Positions 56,976 through 64,000 of a stretch of DNA of 64,000 nucleotides are shown one piece after another. The stretch spans positions 19,654,001 to 19,718,000 of the forward strand of contig NC_065872.1 of the NCBI RefSeq assembly GCF_933775445.1, written 5' to 3'. Every line of letters begins with the position of its first letter. Positions within the stretch are counted from its first letter, which is position 1. A program made the position numbers and the translations under genes. The stretch comes from Argentina anserina (lineage: Eukaryota; Streptophyta; Magnoliopsida; Rosales; Rosaceae). The notes beneath the pieces are model-generated. The model was not told the origin of the DNA. It saw only the letters and a program-made list of their open reading frames with translations, and made no database searches.

Positions 56976-57329
56976 ATAAACATATAAACGACATTATGGG
57001 CTCACAAAGTAGTTTATTTATTTCAACATTAGTACAAATTAATACCCAGAGCCTCAACCCTATGGTAAACAGCTAAGGCTGTTTAGTTACACATTACTTG
57101 AAATGAAACAAACTTACTTGTAGAGAAATCACACCACACTAGATGATTATAGCCGAATGATACTTCACACAGTAGTAAGTATGCTCACACTCAAACTAAT
57201 ACTATACATTCACTATACTAGAGCTCTTAACAGACTGATTTTCTCTTTGAAAAGTAGCGAGAATTTTCAATGCCAAGTTTTTCTGATTTCTTTCCCTTTT
57301 TTTATTTTTTTCTTTTCCTTCCCTGAGAA

Positions 57330-57352
57330 GGTTGAACTCTTTATATAGACAT
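57330..57352 (-). promoter_or_regulatory. TATA box of the pararetrovirus remnant
   Basis: On the minus strand GTCTATATAAAGAGTTC (57336-57352) is a strong plant-virus-type TATA box. It lies about 800 bp beyond the last viral ORF on the coding strand, where the genome-length transcript promoter of such viruses is expected. Confidence 0.5.
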
Positions 57353-58153
57353 TGGACTTCAACTAAGTTTTCAAACAGAAATAAAAACAGTGGCAGACAA
57401 AAGGATTCCTCTTAGGCTTGGATAATTTGAACTTTACTTTAGAAAAAGTAAAGTTGGCTGTTTTATAGTGTTAGCAGCCAAAAATGTCTTAATCAGCACA
57501 TAAAAGAATTTTGGCTTGATGTGTCGACATCCACTTAACCCTCCATTTGGTTGATAATGTTAAAATGAGCCTCGTCATCGAAACATATGAATCATCTAAA
57601 GCATATGAATTTTCTATCTCGGATTCAAGATCTCAATCATAGATAGGTATCTTATGTTTTTCTTCTTTTTCAATTTTTTCTAACCATTTGGTGGTGGCCA
57701 GAGTGCAATCAACATCTTTTCTTCTTAGGGATGTAAATAAGTCGTTATTCTTTGGCGGAGGATGGTTGTAACAGGTGACCATTATTTTTTTCCCGCTTAC
57801 TAGAACACTTGAGCTTCTGTCTCTTGGAACTATCTACCTCATGCTGGCAATGGTCATGGCTTTCATCCATGGAATACTTTGATTGGGCCTGACATTGTTC
57901 TTGGTGACATAAGATCTCTTTGCTGAACTATGAATCAATCTGACATAATGCTAAGGAGAAATGTAATTTTCTCTCTGTTGATTACTGTCCATTCTCATGG
58001 TGTGGACACGAATTTTAATCTCAGAATGCAGCCATCGGGTCTGATATGCCTAATTTCTCCAGAAATTATTTTAGGGAATCCTTTCAGGTCTTCATTTGAT
58101 TATGTCCAGAGATTGTGAATAAAATAATTTTTCAAAAGCCACATTTTGTGATT

Positions 58154-58690
58154 TTAGGGACGTTCTGCTTGAACATCAACTAAATACCTCTCATAATATG
58201 GGCCAGGAACTACTGATAGAGTTTCGTGAAGAGAAGATCTTTTCATGGAATCTCCTAAAATGTTATGAAAGTTATACCACTCATCCTCTCTTAATGCTAA
58301 GATAGGAAGCTTGGCACTCTTAGGATTTTCAAGGAATATTACCTTTAGAACTTGACTTTCTTCAATAGCAATATGCTTGTCTTTAGTATGAGATCCATAC
58401 AATTTTTCGGTTAAGACTTCAAGAGCTTGAAGCATGTGACATTCATTATCATCACGAAAGACATACATAATATTATCAATAATAATTTTCTGTTTAAAGG
58501 ATAATACCCTTTCAATTCTGAAAACGGGTCTATCAAAAACCTTCAAATGCTGGTGGAAAATCCTCTTTGTTCCAGTGACTTCGGGAAGCTTGCTTGTCTT
58601 AAAAGGAACTCTTCTGCCTTTTGGTAAGGCATCAGCCATAAATGGACTTGATCGGCCTTTACCATATGTAGTTTGAGACGGGCTAGTCAA
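58154..58690 (-). CDS. Pararetrovirus downstream ORF, function unknown
   Basis: An unbroken minus-strand frame of 178 codons follows the RNase H remnant in another frame. It is rich in charged residues and has no motif I can name. Its position after the polymerase region agrees with viruses of this family that carry an extra ORF there (for example the second ORF of florendovirus-type elements). Residual coding sequence directly upstream (58700-58870), in a shifted frame, suggests that the ORF originally began further upstream. Confidence 0.5.
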   Translation of the reverse strand: MTSPSQTTYGKGRSSPFMADALPKGRRVPFKTSKLPEVTGTKRIFHQHLKVFDRPVFRIERVLSFKQKIIIDNIMYVFRDDNECHMLQALEVLTEKLYGSHTKDKHIAIEESQVLKVIFLENPKSAKLPILALREDEWYNFHNILGDSMKRSSLHETLSVVPGPYYERYLVDVQAERP

Positions 58691-58873
58691 TCATTTACCA
58701 TGGGATTAATCAGTGTAGCTGCATTAGAATCCAGCAAGAACTCATTTAAGAGTTTCTTCTCATCTTCAAAGGTTGCCGACTGAGCTTCTTCCTTTGATGT
58801 AGATTTATCATCTGATTGCTTGTCCCAGTCCTTCATTGGTTTTGGCTTCTGTTTTTCAGCTGGTCTGTTTGAT

Positions 58874-60329
58874 TTACCAAGGTCGTATAAGACTGTCTAC
58901 TGGTAACCAGGTCATCACGTAGCGGTCCAACAGTTTTGTCTCAACTCTTGTATCTTTCCCTAGAGTCTTCTCTTTTGGTTCAGGCTCTTCTTCTGGATCA
59001 TGTCTCTTGCTTCTGGGGCTACGTCCTTCTCTTTGGAACATTGCCATCTCTCTTGTAAGGGCGTCAGGCAAGTAGTTTTTATCTCCTGCAATTATTTCAA
59101 CATCATAATCATACTGAGATAAAAACATCTACCACCTAACGACTCTTCCTCTATCAGCTGCATCAGTTAATTTATAATTCTTGAAGTTTTTGACTCTTTT
59201 ATTATCTGTTCGGACCATAAATTTATTTCCTAAGAATGATTCTGCACCCTTAATGGATTTGATCAAGGTAAGGACTTCCTTGTCTCCAGTGAAATAGTTT
59301 AATTCAGCTGGATTAAACTTTCCTGATATGAATTTACAAATATTTTCATGACTCGTATCTGGGGTAACAGCTAAGACTACTCTACCTAATAGTAATCATT
59401 TGCAAAATGATCTTATAACCTTCTTCTGGTAATTGTAGGAGTGGAAGATTCTTCGTTAGCTCTTTAATTTTCTTGAAAGTGTTGCTATCATCTGTCGTAA
59501 AGGACCATTTTTTTAGAACTTGTTTTGGGATAGAGAAGAGCAGTGAGACCATTGACTTGAGGAATAAAATCTCTCGCAAAATTAACAACTCCCAAAAATC
59601 TTTGTAAAGGTTTTGCGTCTGGGATATTGTCTAGAAACTGACTATTTTTTGATGATATGTTCTTGGAGACGAATCTCTCCATCCTTAACATGTATGCCGA
59701 GGAAATCTATTGCACCTTTGATAGAGATGAATTTTTCTTTTATCCTAGGATGATTCCTTTCTGGAAAATAAGCTTGCATATCTGTTCAAGGTGTTTTAGA
59801 TGTTCATTCGTAGTCCTGGATATAACCAGAATGTCATCTATATAGACTAGGCAGAAATCTGCATAAGGCTCGAATATTTTATCCATTTTTCTTTGAAAAA
59901 ATGGAAGGAGCTTGCTTTAACCTAAATGACATGACTAGCCATTCATAGTGTCCTTGAGAAGTTCCAAAAGTAGTTAAAGGTATGGAATCATGATGCATTT
60001 TGATTTTTTGAGAAGCCTGATTTTGCATCAAACTTGGAGAAGACTCTTGCTCCTTTAAGTCTATTGATGAGAACTCTCACCTGAGTTATCTGATAACTAT
60101 CTTTGATGGTCTTCTTTTTCACATCGCTATAATCTATCACCATTCGAGCTTTTTCTCTTATTTGTTTTGCATGATTTCTTACAAGGAAAGCTGGAGCATA
60201 ATGAGGACTCTTGGACGGCCTGATTAACTTTTTTTCAAGTTCTTGAATCTGGCTTTCCATCTCCTTTAAGTCCTGCTCTCTGTAATGTGGAATAGCTTTC
60301 ACATGGCAAATAGTATTTGCATCATGCAT
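58874..60329 (-). pseudogene. Pararetrovirus reverse transcriptase and RNase H
   Basis: The minus-strand RT start (59988-60329) has the typical viral N-terminal part with an IPHYR motif. The YIDD catalytic motif is encoded at 59832-59843. The thumb/connection follows in 59382-59691, and RNase H residues are recognisable between 59080 and 59340, ending at 58874. The parts lie in at least three frames with stops between them. The enzyme would have copied pregenomic RNA to DNA; it is not functional here. Confidence 0.85.
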
Positions 60330-60359
60330 CTTTCGCTCACAATATACTAGATCTTTTTC

Positions 60360-61100
60360 CTAGTACAATTGAGGGTCTTCACTGATGACAGGTTTCAGCA
60401 AATTCTCAATCTCCGTAAGAGTAGGAATCTTTTTTTGTTTATCCTTGTTGGCATATACTTTAAGGTTGTGTTCCAAGATGAAATCTTCTTCTCCATCAGA
60501 ACTTGTATCCTCATTATCAGACTTTGAGGATTTTCCTCTAAACATGAACCTTTTGAGTCTTCTAAACTCGTTTCAACTGTTATTATTTCCTGATGCTCCT
60601 TTAGCTGATCTTTTAATAACAATGCTGGTTGAAATTTCAGTTCATAACCTGACTTGCGATCACCACTCTTCGCTTGTGATCTCTGATATTGCTCTGTGAA
60701 ACCTTCTCCTGTGATTCTGACTGCAACCGTAAGTCTAGATTCCCAATAAAACCTGTTATGTTTCTCAAACCCGAGCATGGCTGGAGTTTGAGTTACAATT
60801 TATTGAAGGAGAAAATAATTTCCGATCAACAAATTAGCTTCTTGAGCTTCATATATCCAAAATCGCTTAACGATAAAAGTTCCTCCTCCCATGGAAATAT
60901 TAACATTCTTAGCGAAGATGTTCATATTTATCTCATTGTTTCCCATTCCAATTCATGTGACTGATTTGTCAGCTTGTTCCCAATATTTTTCAGGAATAGC
61001 ATATCTCCTTGCTAAACGGTATCTTGAGCAAGTATCTACAAATGCATGTAGATAATATTTATTGTAATTTGGAACTTCAGTCACACGGTTATGTAGTTGC
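60360..61100 (-). pseudogene. Pararetrovirus protease and linker region
   Basis: The aspartic protease region lies at about 60900-61100. Its active-site triplet reads Asp-Thr-Cys instead of the expected Asp-Thr/Ser-Gly. The linker to RT (60360-60778) is acidic and frameshifted. The protease processes the viral polyprotein in intact relatives; the active-site change and stops make it inactive. Confidence 0.65.
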
Positions 61101-61282
61101 TATAACCACTTGTCTAGACTTGTTTTAATGGTTTTGGTGAATCATCAGATATTTCAATAAAATGATTGATTATCCTTTCTTCTTCTTGTGTAGAAGACTC
61201 TCCCACTTTTATTGATATAAAATTACTTAATGAAGTTACTAACTACATTTTTAATATCATTTCCAAGCCTCTGCTTGAGGAT

Positions 61283-62870
61283 TTACTCGTTTTCCTGCTT
61301 ATAGAACATCTCATATTCTTGATCAACAAACATATGAGCATCATTTTCTCCTGTCGTTCTTCTTAGCTCTGCGATAAAGCATTCCTTATGATATGTATCT
61401 CCTATTTTCTCACAATTCATAGGTACGGTGATGTCATCTTTACATTTAAAATAGTCACATGTAAATGATCCTACCTTTGGACGAAAAAATACTGATAAGA
61501 TCAGTTTGCTCTTGTTTCCAATTTTGGACTTGTAACAAAATATATGTCGGTATCCCATATCTTCATCTTCTTCAGAAGAATCTTCTAAATTACTATCTAT
61601 CTCGCTGTCTGATGGGTATTCAAGAGAATATATGCAGTCATTCCCTTCATCAAAATAGACTACTTCAAACCCTTTTATGTTCGCATATTCTATGACTTCA
61701 TCATATTCAGCCATTAAAGCCTTAGAAGTCCTTTTGTCATTCTTAGGACATTCATAGCGTAATGGCCTTCAGCTTTACAGAGCCAGCATCTGCATGTCTT
61801 TGCATCTCTGGAAGAATTGCCCTGCTTTGGTTTTTTCCTTCTAAAAAATCTCTTTTTAGGAAATGATTTCTCTTTCTTTTCTTCATAAGATTTTGGTTTG
61901 AAAGATTTTATCATGAATCTAAACTTTTTAGAAGCGAACTTCGTCCACGTCCCTTCCTCAAGATACTGCTTGAAATCCTGCTTTTATGTTTCTTGTCCCT
62001 GGAAATATGGCAACCCCATTCAGTCGGGATATCCATGATTTTAGGACACATATTCTCAACTCCTCTAAGTTGTTTCTTTACCGTTTTTGACTTTATGTTA
62101 TCTATGTATTGCTTTCTTAGGAGATCCCGGACTTTTTCTGCTATCCCACCAACCGTAAACTGTTGAAGGGGATTTTCTTCAACTGATTGAGCTACTACAT
62201 CATTCCATGGTTCTGGAAACTTTCTGTAATATATTTTGATGAGATCATCATTCTCTTTGTCTCCAGTTGTATAATAGTAATCTCATGTTACAAATACTCA
62301 GTTTCTGAATATTTGCTCTAGCTCTTTTTTTTTTTTGCTTGCTCACTGTGCCCTGTTATGTCTCCACAAAACGGAGCATAAATTGACATAGTAAAATCTA
62401 AGTGACTATTAATTTGAGCAAGTCTGGTTGCCCAATTTGGCCACATCGAGCTTTGTTTATAGGAATTATACCACTTCTAGACAATTCCTGTCAAGGTTGA
62501 CACATAATGTGCATGAGCATGCTTATGTGAATACTTGGATAACATGAGAGCTTGGGTCAATTTTTAGCTGGTGACCCAACTGTCAATTGCCTTTCTTTTA
62601 TCTCCGACTCTGTGAATATCTAAGTACACACCACTTTCGTAGACTAATTTTCCCCATTTTGGCTCTGTAGGGATAAACATTTGCGAGATCCGTTCCCCAA
62701 TCCTTCATATAGTAGCCTGTCCTTTTGGAAGTTGAAGCTTATTTTCTCAAATAATCTTTGTTGGATAGTTTGTAATATTTTGGATTACTAGTATTGGTTC
62801 TGTTTCTTCTTGCTCTGGAGTTCATGATGATTCTCCATCGAGCTCATTTTTTTGTGCTTCTTGATAAGGA
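61283..62870 (-). pseudogene. Pararetrovirus capsid region with zinc knuckle
   Basis: A frame at 61283-61714 holds a strongly acidic stretch (EDSSEEDEDMG). The piece at 61714-61914 is Lys/Arg-rich and ends in a zinc knuckle beginning CWLCKAEGHYA, in which the last Cys is lost. The capsid-like region 61960-62870 is in several frames with stops. In the family the knuckle belongs to the C-terminus of the coat protein and binds nucleic acid. Confidence 0.68.
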
Positions 62871-62929
62871 AAAATATTCATCTTTTTCTTCTTCTGTTTG
62901 ATTTGGGAGATTTTCCTCATGAATCTTCA

Positions 62930-64000
62930 CCGGCGATCTCCGTCTTCAGGCCGCCATGCCTCTCACCGCCGGTCCCTAGAATATCGCGCGACCCTCCGCT
63001 GCAACCTTCGAGCTCGTCGCACCGTGCCTCGCCGCCGTGAAGTTGCACGACGTCGCCAAGCATCTGCGTTTCCCTCCACCGCTGTAAAGCTCACCTCCGG
63101 CGATCTCCAGTGGTTCTCAAGCTCGAATCGAGGTGAGGTTAGCCTAGGTTGGTTACTGTGATGCTTTGTTGTGAATTTGTGGATGTGTTGATTCGAATTG
63201 GAGGAGATTGGAAGAGGAGGGAGTATGTGAGGTTACCGCCACCTTAGGCGGCGCGTGGAGGAGGTAGGAGGCGGTGTGAGGCCGTGTGAAGGTAGAGGAG
63301 AAGGAGAGGAGGAGAAATGGGGCGGCGGTGGCGTGCTACGAGCCATTTCTTAGGCTCGCAACGTGGGCCCCACGCGCTGCCTTAGTGAATAATTTTCGAA
63401 ACAGTAAATTTGTAAAAATTTATTTTTATGTCGGTGAATGTAAAAAGTGATTTACGTACAGTAATTATGAATTTTTTTTACGTACGGTAAATGTAAATTT
63501 AAATTACGTTCAGTAAATGTAAAAATAATTTCAGAAGGGTAAATCAGTCATTTTATTTACTGGACAGTATTTACTGTGAATAGTACATGTATGTACATAA
63601 ATAGGATTATACGTTCAGAAATACGTAAATAGTATGTATTTGTACATGAATACGTATTGCATAGTAAATATGTGAATAGTAACTACGTGAACCGTAATTT
63701 CGTAAAAAACATAACTTGCTGAACAGTAAAATATTATTACTGTTTCGGCATTTATTGTTTTACATAACGATTCTAAATTCTTTTTTTATCTTTTCAAAGT
63801 GATCGCTAATTCAAGAAAAGGATTTACTTCTGGAATCGTGGAATTATGCTCGAGATTATAAGTTGAGTAAAATCTCACATTTACGAATCTAACCTTGTGG
63901 AGATTGAAGATTATGCGGAAATTTAAAGAATGAAATATGACATGTATATGATATAGTGGAATGTGTATTTGTATAAATGGTAAATACGTACATATATATA
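62930..64000 (+). mobile_element. L1 LTR, 5' truncated, cut by window end
   Basis: Plus-strand copy equivalent to the reverse complement of about 25790-27330 in the solo LTR: CGGCGATCTCC-type leader, the GCGTGGGGCCCACGCG stretch (63355-63385), the GTAAATGTAAA-rich zone, the AGTAAATAGT motif cluster and the AT block with 'ggtaaatacgtacatatatata'. The 5' about 450 bp, including TATA box and promoter block, is missing; the sequence starts directly at the pararetrovirus remnant. ORFs at 62852-63161 overlap this junction and are not regarded as genes. Confidence 0.82.

Larger units (their letters stand above)
57000..62925 (-). mobile_element. Endogenous pararetrovirus remnant (Caulimoviridae-like)
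   Basis: A minus-strand series of decayed viral domains in the normal order: capsid region and zinc knuckle (62870-61714), acidic region (61283-61714), protease (about 61000-61080), reverse transcriptase and RNase H (58874-60329), and a downstream ORF (58154-58690). It ends in a promoter-like segment at 57335. No integrase is present and the RT type is viral, which separates it from LTR elements. Every part has stops or frameshifts, so it is a fossil integrant. The movement-protein region would lie upstream of 62925, but the L1 LTR begins there. The genus cannot be fixed by eye. Confidence 0.82.

Overview
This window looks like repeat-rich intergenic DNA of a eudicot plant nuclear genome. A rosaceous plant is my guess, with low confidence. 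It is AT-rich, its genes carry introns with GT-AG borders, and it holds all the usual plant transposon classes (CACTA, hAT, MULE, Ty1/copia, Ty3/gypsy, solo LTRs, a Caulimoviridae-like endogenous pararetrovirus). I see no rRNA, tRNA or CRISPR.

The only host gene family that can be followed exon by exon is a pair of tandem sesquiterpene-type terpene synthases (TPS). TPS copy 1 (2108-12241) still has its TATA box, start codon and all seven exons. It is a pseudogene, with in-frame stops, frameshifts, and a complete 7.5 kb CACTA element (4242-11763, target duplication TAA) in exon 6. TPS copy 2 (29684/29722-31866) lacks exon 1 and the start of exon 2; these are replaced by the first 285 bp of an LTR. 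Everything from mid-exon 2 to the stop codon is intact, and an ATG inside the LTR fragment is in frame, leaving an open 498-codon chimeric reading frame with the RDR, DDMYD and NDxxSxxxE motifs.

Layout: 1-1692, 3' part of a 3 kb LTR (family L1). 2034-12241, TPS copy 1 with the CACTA element. 12242-15600, intergenic DNA with a 270 bp tandem duplication, an unidentified ORF and a hAT MITE. 15638-16910 and 18100-19394, two oppositely oriented solo LTRs (family L2) with perfect target duplications. 19400-29430, repeat A and a four-deep nest: repeat A contains a copia element, which contains a gypsy element, which contains a solo L1 LTR (24785-27762, target duplication GACTC). A NUFIP-like gene fragment follows. 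29440-31866, LTR fragment fused to TPS copy 2. 32277-38823, a complete copia-type element with no recognisable coding capacity (target duplication TAATC), itself hit by a hAT element with 503 bp internal tandem repeats (35575-37799, target duplication ACAGTGGT). 39834-43125, another LTR (L3) with a tRNA-iMet primer binding site and a second LTR-like piece. 43157-54200, MULE-type sequence (transposase and an associated ORF) together with a 5'-truncated gypsy element. 54400-56300, second copy of repeat A with a MULE-like element carrying long inverted ends. 57000-62925, decayed endogenous pararetrovirus, minus strand. 62930-64000, another L1 LTR running off the window.

Two signals deserve most attention. 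One is the open LTR::TPS chimera and its likely history. The other is a sequence block of about 70 bp that recurs roughly 40-75 bp upstream of the TATA box in otherwise divergent LTR families (six copies here). All similarity statements come from reading by eye; no alignment or database search was run.
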